Positions 1 to 11,184 of a stretch of 64,000 nucleotides of DNA are shown here, piece by piece. The DNA is from Lelliottia sp. JS-SCA-14 (GTDB lineage: Bacteria; Pseudomonadota; Gammaproteobacteria; Enterobacterales; Enterobacteriaceae). The position numbers were made by a program, and so were the translations under genes. The stretch is taken from assembly GCF_035593345.1 (NCBI RefSeq), contig NZ_CP141606.1, positions 4,092,001-4,156,000 on the forward strand, given 5' to 3'. The notes below the pieces were generated by a model, which was not told where the DNA came from, made no database searches, and saw only the letters and a list, made by a program, of their open reading frames with translations. Within the stretch, counting starts at the first letter, position 1. Every line of letters starts with the position of its first letter.

Positions 1-158
1 AGCGTGGCGGCGATCTCCATCGCCGTTTGCTCCATCACCGCTTCACGGTTGTCGTTGATGTAGCTGGCGACCAGCAGCAGGCGTGGCGTCAGCTGATGCC
101 CACGGGCGCGAAAACGCTCGCCATACACGTCCACTCGCGATTTGTCTTTTCGGATCAT
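1..158 (-). CDS. RpiR/MurR-type transcriptional regulator, N-terminal fragment
   Basis: Only the first 52 codons are present; the gene runs off the left edge. The protein starts MIRKDKSRVDVYGERF and continues with a helical stretch (LTPRLLLVASYINDN, then EQTAMEIAATL) typical of the HTH_6 domain of RpiR regulators, in which an HTH precedes a sugar-phosphate-binding SIS domain. The ATG overlaps the stop codon of the upstream binding-protein gene (ATGA at 158..155), so it is probably the last gene of the siderophore-transport operon. Such regulators usually sense phosphosugars, so the link to iron uptake is unexplained. The family call rests on a short fragment. Confidence 0.6.
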   Translation of the reverse strand, partial: MIRKDKSRVDVYGERFRARGHQLTPRLLLVASYINDNREAVMEQTAMEIAAT

Positions 159-1102
159 TTCGCCTCCGGTAGCGGACGACCAGCGATCTGTGACTGGATC
201 TGCGCGGCCATTAACCCCAGCGAGGCGAAGGAGTTGGAGATCGCCTCTTCGCGTGAAATCAGCACGTAATGCCCGGTGCGGCAGGCGTTGAGGAACTGGC
301 ACCAGCCGGGCATCACGGCATCCATCGCCGCCAGCTCGTCCTGCGGTTTACCGCCCGTGTCGCCGCGCCAGGTGGCAAACACGAAATCCGCATCCAGTTC
401 CGGCAGGCGTTCGGCGCTGACGTCAATGCGCCCGCCCTCGGGAATGCTCTCGACCAGCGGCGGGAAAGTAAACCCGGCGTCACGCAGCACGCGGCCCAGG
501 GAGTGATAGCTGTGCATGACGGTGATTTTGCCCTGATTGGCCTGGATCACTGAGACGCTGATTTTCTTCGTCTCGATCGTCGCTTTTAGCGCGCTGATCT
601 GATCATGATAGCGACGCTCAAGGAGCTTGAGCCGTTCCTGGGTTCCGGTCAGCTGCGCCAGTTTACGGTAGATTTCCGGCGCACCGCCGTCGAGGTGATC
701 GATGCTCACCGTCGGCGCGATTTTCTCCAGCTGCGCTACCGGCGTATTGCGGGTCGGCTCGGTGATGATCAGATCCGGTTTGGCGGCGGCGATGGCTTCG
801 ATATCAATATCCGCCGTGCCGATAAACTGAATCGACGAATTGTCGAAATCCACGCCCGTCAGCAGCCCGCCGGAGCGAATAAAATGGCTGCCATCCGGAC
901 GCGTGCGCCCGTGGCTGGCCACCGGCGGCACGCCGAGTTCGATCAGCGGAATAGTGATGTCGAGATCGTGCAGCGACACGATGCGTTTCGGGTGCAGGGG
1001 CACCGTCACCGTGCGCCCCAAATCATCCGTAAACGTCTGAACCGGTTCGGCTGCGCTCGCGGAAAACCCCGCCAGCAGCAGCATCAATAACATGACGCGC
1101 AT
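155..1102 (-). CDS. periplasmic ferric-siderophore-binding protein (FepB/FecB class)
   Basis: A 315-aa ABC-transporter solute-binding protein that captures a ferric siderophore in the periplasm and delivers it to the two permeases encoded just upstream. Residues 1-18 form a signal peptide ending ASAAE. Next come the family hallmarks: the DDLGRTVTVP segment, a PKRIVSL strand, and a DIEAIAAAKPDLII motif near residue 100. The C-terminal lobe contains the DADFVFATWRG strand. Twelve bases separate it from the permease gene, and its stop overlaps the next gene's start. There is no lipobox, so it should be soluble. The actual siderophore cannot be read from the sequence. Confidence 0.9.
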   Translation of the reverse strand: MRVMLLMLLLAGFSASAAEPVQTFTDDLGRTVTVPLHPKRIVSLHDLDITIPLIELGVPPVASHGRTRPDGSHFIRSGGLLTGVDFDNSSIQFIGTADIDIEAIAAAKPDLIITEPTRNTPVAQLEKIAPTVSIDHLDGGAPEIYRKLAQLTGTQERLKLLERRYHDQISALKATIETKKISVSVIQANQGKITVMHSYHSLGRVLRDAGFTFPPLVESIPEGGRIDVSAERLPELDADFVFATWRGDTGGKPQDELAAMDAVMPGWCQFLNACRTGHYVLISREEAISNSFASLGLMAAQIQSQIAGRPLPEAK

Positions 1103-1114
1103 ACCCTTCCCCTT

Positions 1115-2167
1115 TTAAAACCTGTCCCGGCGCGCCCAGAGCAACACCAGGAAAAATGGCCCGCCAATCAGCGAGATAACAATGCCCGCGGGCAGTTGCA
1201 GCGGCAGAAACGCCAGTCGGCCGATGTTGTCTGCCAGCAGAACCAGCAGCGCACCCAGCGCCGCACTGCCCACCAGCAGCGTGGTCTGGCCGCCGCGCAG
1301 CAGAAAACGCGCCATGTGCGGGGCGATCAAACCAACAAATCCAATACTCCCCACGCAAGAGACGCAGGCCGCCGTCAGCAGCACCGGGGCCAGCACGCGC
1401 AGCAGCGCCAGACGCGAGATGCGCACGCCGAGCCCGGTGGCAGTGTGGTTGCCGAGCAGGGCAACATCCGCCGCACGGGCCGTGAACAGCAGCAAAGCAA
1501 ACGCGGGCAGCGCCCAGCCCGCCGCCACGCTCACCAGCGTCCAGTTTGCAGCATGCAGGCTTCCCGCCAGCCATAGCAGCGCGGTCTGCACGTCGCGCAC
1601 GTCTGCGGTGGTCATGAACACGCCCATCCCGGCGGCGAAGGCCCAGGAGACGCCAATCCCAATCAGGATGAAACGCGGACGGGAGATATCACGGGCGAGA
1701 AGCACCACCAGCAGCGCGGTCAGCAAGCCGCCCGCCATTCCCACCACCGGACGCCAGAGCACTGACAGCGCCGGGAACTGGAATATCAGCAGCAGCACCG
1801 CCACGCTACAGCCCTCTTTCACCCCGATAAGACCGGGATCGGCCAGCCCGTTGCGAGTGATGGACTGCATCGCCGCCCCGGCCATGCCGAGCATCGCCCC
1901 GCAGAGCAGCGCCATCAGCAGGCGCGGCAGACGGATCTCCTGCACGATGTAACGCGCGTCGGCGCTCAGGACCTCGGGATAAAACAGGGCGCGCGCCACG
2001 TCGGACGTGGGGATCGGCAGCGTGCCGTGGGTCAAGCCCAGCACCAGCAGCGCAGCGATCAGTGCCATGAGTCCTGCCAGCCAGGCCAAGGCCTTGGGGC
2101 GAATCAATGTTGAAAACCGGCCCCAACGCAGCGGGCGCAACTCAGCGCGCAGCACGGCCCGGCTCAT
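1115..2167 (-). CDS. ferric-siderophore ABC transporter permease (FecD/FepG class)
   Basis: Inner-membrane permease of the BtuC/FecCD family, 350 aa, one half of the translocation pore. The chosen start is the ATG at 2167 (MSRAVLRAELRPLRWG), which overlaps the upstream permease stop as ATGA. The open frame extends further upstream, but that part lies inside the neighbouring gene. Visible marks are many hydrophobic helices, the LPRLLMALLCGAMLGMAGA block after helix 1, and the GLIAPHMARFLL motif that in this family contacts the ATPase. It is second to last in the transport part of the operon. Confidence 0.92.
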   Translation of the reverse strand: MSRAVLRAELRPLRWGRFSTLIRPKALAWLAGLMALIAALLVLGLTHGTLPIPTSDVARALFYPEVLSADARYIVQEIRLPRLLMALLCGAMLGMAGAAMQSITRNGLADPGLIGVKEGCSVAVLLLIFQFPALSVLWRPVVGMAGGLLTALLVVLLARDISRPRFILIGIGVSWAFAAGMGVFMTTADVRDVQTALLWLAGSLHAANWTLVSVAAGWALPAFALLLFTARAADVALLGNHTATGLGVRISRLALLRVLAPVLLTAACVSCVGSIGFVGLIAPHMARFLLRGGQTTLLVGSAALGALLVLLADNIGRLAFLPLQLPAGIVISLIGGPFFLVLLWARRDRF

Positions 2168-3147
2168 CGGAACATCCTCGCGGCCATCAGGATAAACACC
2201 GGCGCACCTACCAGGGCCGTCATCACGCCGGTCGCCAGTTCGTGCGGCGTAAACAGAGTGCGGGCCGCGATATCCGCCAGCAGTAACACCAGCGCGCCGC
2301 AGCAGGCCGAGAGCGGGACCATCACACGCAAATCCACCGACACCAGACGGCGGATAATCTGCGGGACGACGAGCCCGATAAAGCCAATCGGCCCGGCAAT
2401 CGACACCGCTGCGCCGCACAGCAACGCAATGGCGATCAGGGCAAGTATCCGCATGCGCACGAGCGAGACGCCTAGCCCCTGCGCCATGCGATCGCCCAGC
2501 GCCAGCATGTTCAGGGAAGGCGAAATCCACACGGCAAGCGCCAGTCCCACCGCCGTAACCCAGGCGGCGTTTTGCGTCGTTGCCCAGCTTAAGCCCGCCA
2601 GATCGCCCGCCAGCCAGGTGCGCATCGCCAGCAGGGTTTGTTCATCGAGGATCAGCACCGCCGCAGTAATCGACGACGCAAACGCCGACAGCGCCACACC
2701 GCAGAGGGTCACTTTCATCGGCGTCAGGCCGGTGCGTCCGGCAGACGACAGGGTGAGCACCAGCAGAAACAGGATCGCCGCCCCCGCCGCCGCAATCAGC
2801 GGACGCCCTACCGGGAGCGCCAGCCCGAGGGCGCTGGTGATGACCACGGCCAGCGCGGCGCCAGCGTTTAAGCCGAGAATATGCGGTTCGCCGAGAGAAT
2901 TGCGGATCACCGCCTGCAGCAGCACGCCCGCCACGCCGAGCGCGGCACCGGTGGTCAGCGCTGCCGCCAGACGCAGCAGGCGCAGATTGATGATCACGTT
3001 GTGGTCGAAGTTGCGCGGATCAAACGCCAGAAACGCCTGCACCACGGCCTGCGGAGCGATAAAGCGCGCGCCGAGGCCGAGATGGACAATGGCGCCCATC
3101 AGCAGCAGCGCCAAAAATACGACGGAAGCCAGACTCGTGCGCATCAT
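2164..3147 (-). CDS. ferric-siderophore ABC transporter permease (FecC/FepD class)
   Basis: The other permease of the pair, 327 aa, BtuC/FecCD family. The start is the ATG at 3147 (MMRTSLASVVFLAL), which overlaps the ATPase stop codon as ATGA. A longer open frame upstream is read-through antisense-like sequence within the ATPase gene. It has the GLVVPQIIRRL cytoplasmic-loop motif and the LRLLRLAAALTTGAALGVAG block after the first helix, both standard for iron-chelate permeases. The four-base overlaps on both sides imply translational coupling and equal expression of the pore subunits. Confidence 0.92.
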   Translation of the reverse strand: MMRTSLASVVFLALLLMGAIVHLGLGARFIAPQAVVQAFLAFDPRNFDHNVIINLRLLRLAAALTTGAALGVAGVLLQAVIRNSLGEPHILGLNAGAALAVVITSALGLALPVGRPLIAAAGAAILFLLVLTLSSAGRTGLTPMKVTLCGVALSAFASSITAAVLILDEQTLLAMRTWLAGDLAGLSWATTQNAAWVTAVGLALAVWISPSLNMLALGDRMAQGLGVSLVRMRILALIAIALLCGAAVSIAGPIGFIGLVVPQIIRRLVSVDLRVMVPLSACCGALVLLLADIAARTLFTPHELATGVMTALVGAPVFILMAARMFR

Positions 3148-3956
3148 GCTGTTACGCCGCTGCGGCGAAACGGGATAAAGAAGGGTTTGCCGGTCATCGG
3201 GTTGATGGACATTTGCACGTCGACATCGAACACGGTTTTGATAAGTGTAGGCGTGCAGACGTCGCCCTCGTGCAGCACGCCCTCCACCTTGCCTTCGCGT
3301 AAGAACACCAGCGTATCGCCGTAGTTCACCGCAAAATTGAGATCGTGGAGCACCACCACGACGGTACGCCCGTGATGACGGGTGAGATCGTGCAGCAGTT
3401 CGAGGATCTCCACCTGATAGCGCAGATCGAGGAAGGTCGTGGGTTCGTCCAGCAGAATGGTGGGCGTTTGCTGGGCCAGCGCCATCGCGATCCAGCAGCG
3501 CTGACGCTGACCGCCGGAGAGACTCTCGACGGGCAGATGCGCGAAAGCCTGGGTGCCCGTCAGACGGAGCGCCTCTTCGACCGCCAGCTCGTCGGCGTCG
3601 GTCCACTGGCGCATAAAGTTCTGCCACGGAAAACGCCCGCGCGACACCAGCTCAAACACCGTCAGCCCTTCTGGCAGCAGCGGCGATTGCGGCAAAATGC
3701 CCAGCTCGCGCGAGACCGCTTTGGTCGGCTGGTCGTGGATCGCTTTGCCGTCCAGCAAGACTGTGCCGCCCATCGGCTGCAGCAGGCGCGCCATGGTGCT
3801 GAGGAGCGTCGATTTCCCGCAGCCGTTCGCCCCGACCAGCACGGTCATTTTTTCAGAGGGAATAGTGAGGGAAATATCATCGACGATGATGTTTTTCTGA
3901 TAGCCAGCAGAGAGGTTTTCAAGAACCAGCCCCTGCTTTGTCGCGTTATGAGCCAC
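3144..3956 (-). CDS. ferric-siderophore ABC transporter ATPase (FecE/FepC class)
   Basis: A 270-aa nucleotide-binding subunit that powers siderophore import. All ABC motifs are intact: Walker A GANGCGKST near residue 43, the Q-loop segment ILPQSPLLPEGLT, signature LSGGQRQR, Walker B TILLDEPT, and the H-loop VVVLHD. It is the first gene of the minus-strand operon, divergent from the TonB receptor across a 380-bp promoter region. A Fur-like site lies about 40 bp upstream of its start. Operon order is ATPase, permease, permease, binding protein, regulator. Confidence 0.93.
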   Translation of the reverse strand: MAHNATKQGLVLENLSAGYQKNIIVDDISLTIPSEKMTVLVGANGCGKSTLLSTMARLLQPMGGTVLLDGKAIHDQPTKAVSRELGILPQSPLLPEGLTVFELVSRGRFPWQNFMRQWTDADELAVEEALRLTGTQAFAHLPVESLSGGQRQRCWIAMALAQQTPTILLDEPTTFLDLRYQVEILELLHDLTRHHGRTVVVVLHDLNFAVNYGDTLVFLREGKVEGVLHEGDVCTPTLIKTVFDVDVQMSINPMTGKPFFIPFRRSGVTA

Positions 3957-3991
3957 GTGTACGCCAACTTAATCAAATAACCAATAAATAA

Positions 3992-4008
3992 AAATAAATC
4001 TCATTCTC
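3992..4008 (-). promoter_or_regulatory. probable Fur box for the siderophore ABC operon
   Basis: On the minus strand this reads GAGAATGAGATTTATTT, matching 12 of 17 positions of the Fur consensus GATAATGATAATCATTA. It lies 36-52 bp upstream of the ATPase start. Iron repression of the operon is inferred from this match and from the function of the genes. Confidence 0.5.
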
Positions 4009-4218
4009 TTTTGTGAGTTTGCCGCTGCGCCATGTAGTAGTCAAGGGGATAAACACCCTAAAAAAACCAGGGATTAATGGGCTGTATCGCTTTAAGGAAT
4101 CACTTAATTAATTCCATATTTTCATAGCATTAAGAGTTTCATGGCTATCGCAAATCCGACGATTTTTGACTGTAGCCGAATTTTGCTTTTTTCCATTTAC
4201 TACTACATTCCCGCATGC

Positions 4219-4233
4219 TTGAATGATTCTCAA
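4219..4233 (+). promoter_or_regulatory. probable Fur box for the TonB receptor
   Basis: TTGAATGATTCTCAA is a near-palindrome (its reverse complement is TTGAGAATCATTCAA) and fits the 7-1-7 Fur motif TGATAATnATTATCA with substitutions. It lies about 105 bp upstream of the receptor ATG, where a promoter would be expected. Confidence 0.55.
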
Positions 4234-4336
4234 TTACATACCCGATACCGGACAGGCAAACGGGTAGCGCTTTACGGGCAATGACACACCATCTTCATCC
4301 GCGACCCTTCGCGGGTATTTCGGGAAAACAGATTTA

Positions 4337-6478
4337 ATGGCTAAGTTCACACCTTCATTCTCTGGGATTAAAGGGCGCGCGCTCTTTTCACTGCTGTTCC
4401 TCGCCCCCTTCGCACAGGCGGCCGACAGCGCCACCGCGAAAGACGGCGAAACCCTGACCGTCACCGCCGATACGTCTGCGAAAACGGATGCCACCAACGG
4501 CTATCAGCCGCTGAACACCTCCACCGCCACGCTCACCAACATGCCGATGCTGGATATCCCGCAGGTGGTGAATACCGTGAGCGACAAGGTGCTGGAAGAT
4601 CAGCACGCCACCACGCTCGACGAAGCGCTGTATAACGTCAGCAACGTGGTGCAAACCAACACCCTCGGCGGCACGCAGGATGCGTTCGTGCGCCGCGGTT
4701 TTGGCGCCAACCGTGACGGGTCGATCATGACCAACGGCCTGCGCACCGTGCTGCCGCGCAGCTTTAACGCCTCGACGGAGCGCGTCGAAGTGCTGAAAGG
4801 CCCGGCGTCGACGCTGTATGGCATTCTCGATCCCGGCGGGCTGATCAACGTGGTGACAAAGCGTCCGGAGCAGCAGTTTGGCGGCTCGATCTCGGCGACC
4901 TCCACCAGCTTTGGCGGCGGCACCGGACAGCTCGACGTGACCGGTCCGATTGAAGGCACGCGTCTTGCCTATCGCCTGACGGGGGAATATCAGAAAGAGG
5001 ATTACTGGCGCAATTTCGGCAAAGAGCGCAGCACCTTTATCGCGCCGTCCCTGACCTGGTTTGGCGACGACGCGACCGTCACGGTGCTCTATTCCCACCG
5101 CGATTATCAGACCCCGTTCGATCGCGGGACGATCTTCGATCTGACGACCAAACAGCCGGTGAATGTGGATCGCAAAACGCGCTTTGACGAACCCTTCAAC
5201 ATTACCGACGGGGAGTCCGATCTGGCCCAGCTGAACGCCGAATACCGTCTCAACAGCCAATGGACCGCGAAATTCGACTACAGCTTTAGCCAGGATAAAT
5301 ACACGGATAATCAGGCGCGCGTGATGGCCTATGACTCCGCCACCGGCAACCTGACCCGCCGCGTGGACGCCACCCAGGGTTCGACCCAGCGCATGCACTC
5401 AACCCGCGCGGATCTGCAGGGCAACGTGGATATTGCCGGGTTTTACAATGAGATCCTGACCGGGGTGTCGTACGAGAATTACGATCTGCTGCGCACGGAC
5501 ATGATCCGCTGTAAGAACGTGAAAGATTTCAATATCTACAATCCGTCTTATGGCAATCTGGGTAAATGTACGACCGTGTCGGCCTCCGACAGCGACCAGA
5601 CCATCAAGCAGGAGAGCTACTCCGCCTACGTGCAGGATGCGCTCTATCTGACGGATAAATGGATTGCGGTCACCGGCCTGCGCTATCAGTCTTACACTCA
5701 GTACGCGGGGAAAGGCCGTCCGTTTAACGTCAACACCGACAGCCGCGACGACCAGTGGACGCCGAAAGCGGGCCTGGTCTACAAGCTGACGCCGCAGGTG
5801 TCGTTGTTCGCCAACTACTCGCAGACGTTTATGCCGCAGTCGTCTATTGCCAGCTACATTGGCAACCTGCCGCCGGAAACGTCGAATGCCTACGAAGTGG
5901 GCGCCAAGTTTGACCTGTTCGACGGGATTACCGCTAATATCGCGCTATTTGATATTCATAAGCGCAACGTGCTCTACACGGAGAGCGTGGGAGATGAGAC
6001 GGTGGCGAAAACCGCCGGTCGCGTGCGTTCTCAGGGCGTGGAAGTGGATCTGGCGGGCCGTTTGACCGAGAACACCAACGTGATCGCCAGCTATGGCTAC
6101 ACGGACGCGAAGGTGCTGGAGGATCCGGACTACGCGGGCAAACCGCTGCCGAACGTGCCGCGTCATACGGGTTCTCTGTTCCTGACTTACGATATTCAAA
6201 ACGCGATCGGCGGGAATACCCTGACGCTCGGCGGCGGCGGGCATGGCGTGAGCCGTCGCTCTGCGACCAACGGTGCGGATTACTATCTGCCGGGCTATTT
6301 TGTGGCTGACGCCTTTGCGGCGTACAAGCTGAAGTTACAGTATCCGGTGACGCTGCAGCTGAACGTGAAAAACCTGTTTGATAAGACCTACTACACGTCG
6401 TCGATTGGCACCAATAACCTGGGCAACCAGATTGGCGATCCGCGCGAAGTGCAGTTTACGGTGAAGATGGATTTTTGA
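4337..6478 (+). CDS. TonB-dependent ferric-siderophore receptor
   Basis: A 713-aa outer-membrane gated channel for a ferric siderophore. The signal peptide ends FAQAADS (residues 1-29). The TonB-box region ETLTVTAD follows, then the plug domain with the ERVEVLKGPASTLYG motif and GGLINVVTKRP around residues 150-175. A 22-strand barrel follows and ends in the aromatic terminus VKMDF. Two cysteines about 20 residues apart (CKNVK, GKC) probably cap an extracellular loop, as in the ferrichrome/ferrioxamine receptor group (FhuA, FoxA, FcuA), so a hydroxamate ligand is likely but not proven. It is divergent from its presumed partner ABC operon. Confidence 0.93.
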   Translation: MAKFTPSFSGIKGRALFSLLFLAPFAQAADSATAKDGETLTVTADTSAKTDATNGYQPLNTSTATLTNMPMLDIPQVVNTVSDKVLEDQHATTLDEALYNVSNVVQTNTLGGTQDAFVRRGFGANRDGSIMTNGLRTVLPRSFNASTERVEVLKGPASTLYGILDPGGLINVVTKRPEQQFGGSISATSTSFGGGTGQLDVTGPIEGTRLAYRLTGEYQKEDYWRNFGKERSTFIAPSLTWFGDDATVTVLYSHRDYQTPFDRGTIFDLTTKQPVNVDRKTRFDEPFNITDGESDLAQLNAEYRLNSQWTAKFDYSFSQDKYTDNQARVMAYDSATGNLTRRVDATQGSTQRMHSTRADLQGNVDIAGFYNEILTGVSYENYDLLRTDMIRCKNVKDFNIYNPSYGNLGKCTTVSASDSDQTIKQESYSAYVQDALYLTDKWIAVTGLRYQSYTQYAGKGRPFNVNTDSRDDQWTPKAGLVYKLTPQVSLFANYSQTFMPQSSIASYIGNLPPETSNAYEVGAKFDLFDGITANIALFDIHKRNVLYTESVGDETVAKTAGRVRSQGVEVDLAGRLTENTNVIASYGYTDAKVLEDPDYAGKPLPNVPRHTGSLFLTYDIQNAIGGNTLTLGGGGHGVSRRSATNGADYYLPGYFVADAFAAYKLKLQYPVTLQLNVKNLFDKTYYTSSIGTNNLGNQIGDPREVQFTVKMDF

Positions 6479-6492
6479 TTGGTGCGGGGTTT

Positions 6493-6574
6493 CCCCTCAC
6501 CCTAACCCTCTCCCCAAAGGGGCGAGGGGATCGATCGTAGGCCCGGTAAGCGTAGCGCCACCGGGCTTTTTCGC
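6493..6574. repeat. intergenic palindromes incl. REP, between convergent genes
   Basis: Two hairpins lie between convergent genes. The first, at 6493-6529, pairs CCCCTC...CTCTCCCC with GGGGCGAGGGG. The second is a REP unit at about 6537-6571 (GCCCGGTAAGCGTAGCGCC then ACCGGGCTTTTT). The REP stem ends in a T-run and could terminate transcription of the receptor gene. Confidence 0.8.
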
Positions 6575-6575
6575 A

Positions 6576-8471
<1,896 letters not shown>

Positions 8472-8495
8472 TTAGCTAGCAATTCGCATTGGTTG

Positions 8496-9077
8496 TCAGA
8501 GGCTGTGCAGCCCAAGAAAATCGACAATCTGGGTGAAATGATTCTCAAAGCCCGTGAAAGCATGGTTTCCGCCTTCTTCTACAGTCTGGCGGCAAGACGC
8601 GTAATACGCCACCGCCTGGCGGTAATCCAGCACTTCATCACCCGTCTGTTGCAGCAGCCAGAGGAGATCTGGCGCGTCCAGCGGGTCTATTTGCATCACT
8701 TTGAGGTCGTAAATATGGCGTGACTCTAGCACATATTGCTGCCCCGTGTAGGGGTTCTCGTTGTGGCCGAGAAAGTCCGTCAGCAGCTCAAACGGGCGTA
8801 CCGCCGGGTTAACCACGACCGCAGGCAGCATGAAGCATTGCGACAGCCAGGTGGCGTAATAACCGCCCAGCGACGAGCCGACGACGCCGAAGGATTCTCC
8901 GCCGTGTTCCATCACGATGGACTCGAGCATTTCGGCGGCGTCCGCCGGGTAGGGCGGCAGCTGCGGGACGATCATCTCGATGTGCGGATGATGCTCGCTA
9001 AGCCACTGGCGAAACTGGGTCGCCTTCGCAGAACGCGGGGAGCTATTAAACCCGTGCAGGTAGAGGAGCGTAGACAT
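8496..9077 (-). CDS. yqiA: esterase YqiA
   Basis: A 193-aa alpha/beta-hydrolase of the UPF0227 family with esterase activity in E. coli; the natural substrate is unknown. It begins [16 protein letters not shown], and the nucleophile elbow is GSSLGGYYA near residue 70. A late histidine in [11 protein letters not shown] fits the catalytic His. The ATG at 9077 gives exactly the E. coli length and shares one base with the cpdA stop (TGATG), so a longer upstream frame is rejected. Confidence 0.95.
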   Translation of the reverse strand: MSTLLYLHGFNSSPRSAKATQFRQWLSEHHPHIEMIVPQLPPYPADAAEMLESIVMEHGGESFGVVGSSLGGYYATWLSQCFMLPAVVVNPAVRPFELLTDFLGHNENPYTGQQYVLESRHIYDLKVMQIDPLDAPDLLWLLQQTGDEVLDYRQAVAYYASCRQTVEEGGNHAFTGFENHFTQIVDFLGLHSL

Positions 9078-9904
9078 CAGTATCCTTCTGAAGCGGTGTC
9101 CGGGCGGAACTGCGCGCCTTCCAGACGACAAACTTCCGTGGTCAGCCGGCCATCCGCATGGAGGTCCAGCCAGCGCCATCCCGGCGCAATGGTATCTAAA
9201 GTAAAGTTGGCGCAGTGGGGTTTAAACTGTACGCAGGTTGACGGGGTCGCCAGCAGACGGCGGCCATTCCAGTCGAGATCTTGTTCCTGGTGAATGTGTC
9301 CGCACAGCAGATTATTCACATGAGGATATTTCGAGAGCACGCGATCCAGCGCGGCAGAGTTGCGCAGACTGTGCTGATCGAGCCAGCTGCATCCCGCCGG
9401 AAGCGGGTGATGGTGCAGCAACAGCAGAGTGTGGCGATCTGGCACATCAATGAGCTTGTTCTCAAGCCACTCGAGCTGGAAATCACTCAACTCACCGTGC
9501 GGCACGCCGAACACCTGGGTGTCGAGCAGCAGGATTTGCCAGTGATCGCCCACGAACACGCGCTTGGCCGGGGAGATCCCCGCTTCCTGCAACGCACTGT
9601 ACATGGCAGGCTGGAAGTCGTGATTGCCCGGTAACCAGACGCAAGGCACGCTGAAGCTCGCGATCCCGGTAGCAAAATGCTGATAGGCCGCGGCGCTTTG
9701 ATCCTGTGCCAAATCGCCGGTCGCGACGATTAAATCGCAGTCGCGGTTTTCGGTACGAATGGCATCAAGTACAGCCTGATAACTCTCCCAGGTGTTGACC
9801 CCCAGCAGCGTTTCATGCTTTTCGGCGAACAGGTGAGTATCAGTAATTTGTAATATCCTGACTGGCGCCCCACCAGCAACAGTCAGGTTCAACAGGCTTT
9901 CCAA
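9077..9904 (-). CDS. cpdA: 3',5'-cyclic-AMP phosphodiesterase CpdA
   Basis: A 275-aa calcineurin-type metallophosphoesterase that hydrolyses cAMP to 5'-AMP. The dimetal motifs appear in order: ITDTHLF near residue 20, ATGDLAQD near 60, PGNHD near 91, LLLHHHPLP near 160 and GHIHQE near 200. The length matches E. coli. It overlaps yqiA by one base and follows yqiB by 27 bp, the standard enterobacterial order. Confidence 0.97.
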   Translation of the reverse strand: MESLLNLTVAGGAPVRILQITDTHLFAEKHETLLGVNTWESYQAVLDAIRTENRDCDLIVATGDLAQDQSAAAYQHFATGIASFSVPCVWLPGNHDFQPAMYSALQEAGISPAKRVFVGDHWQILLLDTQVFGVPHGELSDFQLEWLENKLIDVPDRHTLLLLHHHPLPAGCSWLDQHSLRNSAALDRVLSKYPHVNNLLCGHIHQEQDLDWNGRRLLATPSTCVQFKPHCANFTLDTIAPGWRWLDLHADGRLTTEVCRLEGAQFRPDTASEGY

Positions 9905-9931
9905 ATGGTGTCCTTAGGTAGGTTTATGACG

Positions 9932-10354
9932 CTAACAAACCGGAATCGCCATTGCTCCATGTGCTAAACAATATCTTAGCCAGTCAGCTAAAAACTGGTT
10001 AATTTGATGCTTTTCGTCGCGTTGATGCAACTTTTTATTAGGATAATCATATCGCGCTTTGAAGCGAAAGATCTGCTGACTTGAACACACTTCAGCCACC
10101 ATCGCGTCGTGATAAAGCCTGACGGTCATCGACGGCAGGCTCCAGTAGCTCACCGAGGGAGCCGTCTGTTTGATCTCGACAAGCGTAGTGTAGCGAGTGG
10201 ATTCCACAATCGTTAAGCGATATTGCGCGTTGCTCACCTGATAGCTCACCGTTTCACCGGCCGCGTCGGTGCGCGGCAACAGGCGACGTAATTGTGCGAA
10301 GTTGGTCTCGCACAGACGCATCATTTCTGGGAAGTCAGGTGTATAACGCTTCAT
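9932..10354 (-). CDS. yqiB: DUF1249 protein YqiB
   Basis: A 140-aa cytosolic protein of the DUF1249 family, with no established biochemical function. It begins [16 protein letters not shown]. The ATG at 10354 overlaps the nudF stop (ATGA) and gives the E. coli length; 15 codons of open frame upstream are not used. In E. coli, mutations in this gene have been linked to lipoprotein and envelope stress phenotypes, but nothing in the sequence defines a mechanism. Confidence 0.93.
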   Translation of the reverse strand: MKRYTPDFPEMMRLCETNFAQLRRLLPRTDAAGETVSYQVSNAQYRLTIVESTRYTTLVEIKQTAPSVSYWSLPSMTVRLYHDAMVAEVCSSQQIFRFKARYDYPNKKLHQRDEKHQINQFLADWLRYCLAHGAMAIPVC

Positions 10355-10983
10355 TTTTTCCACTCTTTTCGTAAGTCTTGATAATGCAGCTGGAGCCATT
10401 GCAAAGCGATGACAGAGGCTGCGTTGTCGATTTTCCCCTCATTGACCCATTGATAAGCCTGCTCCCGACTCACCACATGAACACGAATATCTTCGTTTTC
10501 ATCTGCCAGACCGTGAATACCTTGCGCGGTCGTGGCGTCCACTTCACCCACCAGAATCGAAGAGCGCTCGGTAGCTCCACCCGGGCTTGCCAGGTAGCTC
10601 AGCACCGGTTTGGTTCGGCCCACAATCAGCCCTGCTTCTTCCTGTGCCTCGCGGCGGGCGACGTCTTCCGGCGTTTCGCCCTCTTCGATCATCCCGGCGA
10701 CGATCTCCAGCAGCCACGGGCTTTCGCTGGTATCCAGGGCGGCAATTCGAATCTGCTCAATCAATACCACTTCGTCACGCACTGGGTCAAAGGGTAGCAA
10801 CACTGCGGCATGCCCGCGCTCAAAAATTTCGCGGCGGACTTCGCCACTCATTTCACCGTTAAACAGCCGATGCCTGAAACGGTAAAGTTCCAGTGAAAAA
10901 AAACCGCTATAAAGCTTTTCCCGTGCAATAATTTCTACATCGTTTTTGGTGAAAGTCACTGGCAACTTATCTGGTTTCTGCAT
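10351..10983 (-). CDS. nudF: ADP-ribose pyrophosphatase
   Basis: A 210-aa Nudix hydrolase that splits ADP-ribose into AMP and ribose 5-phosphate. The Nudix box is complete: [20 protein letters not shown] starting near residue 97. [15 protein letters not shown] follows the box, as in the E. coli enzyme. It is the first gene of the nudF-yqiB-cpdA-yqiA-parE unit and divergent from tolC across 201 bp. Some genomes call it adpP. Confidence 0.96.
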   Translation of the reverse strand: MQKPDKLPVTFTKNDVEIIAREKLYSGFFSLELYRFRHRLFNGEMSGEVRREIFERGHAAVLLPFDPVRDEVVLIEQIRIAALDTSESPWLLEIVAGMIEEGETPEDVARREAQEEAGLIVGRTKPVLSYLASPGGATERSSILVGEVDATTAQGIHGLADENEDIRVHVVSREQAYQWVNEGKIDNAASVIALQWLQLHYQDLRKEWKK

Positions 10984-11082
10984 GGCGGTATCCTGGTCAC
11001 AATTGTGTTGAAATCATGAATTTCAAGCTGTTTGGCTGCCGTTTCAAAGGCTATATGATAGATTGGTGCAAATTACCGCCAG

Positions 11083-11101
11083 ATGGCACGTAACGCCAAC
11101 C
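11083..11101 (+). promoter_or_regulatory. marbox upstream of tolC
   Basis: ATGGCACGTAACGCCAACC fits the MarA/SoxS/Rob consensus AYnGCACnnWnnRYYAAAY at nearly every position. It lies about 85-100 bp before the tolC start, where E. coli tolC carries its marbox. Multidrug, superoxide and bile induction through these activators is inferred. Confidence 0.8.
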
Positions 11102-11184
11102 TTTTGGTGTGGATGATTCTGTTAGAATCGGCAATTATTTTTAATTAGATCAGCGCTAATACTGCTTCACAACAAGGAATGCAA

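Larger units (their letters stand above)
3957..4336. promoter_or_regulatory. divergent promoter region between ABC operon and TonB receptor
   Basis: A 380-bp non-coding, AT-rich segment separating the two divergent iron-uptake units. It holds a Fur-like site on each side (3992-4008 and 4219-4233). No convincing small gene was seen. The 5' leader in front of the receptor, between the Fur-like box and the ATG, is about 100 nt. Confidence 0.6.

Noticed and set aside
2168..2530. N-terminal extension of the second permease frame
   Set aside because: It lies inside the upstream permease gene in another frame and has no membrane character; the ATGA junction at 2167 gives a normal family start.
3148..3627. 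N-terminal extension of the first permease frame
   Set aside because: It overlaps the ATPase gene and is compositionally unlike a permease; the ATG at 3147 fits.
4388..5398. Long antisense frames opposite the TonB receptor, and similar ones opposite glnE, parE, ureC and ebgA
   Set aside because: Shadow frames caused by high GC at codon position 3; Arg/Ala/His-rich and without ribosome sites.
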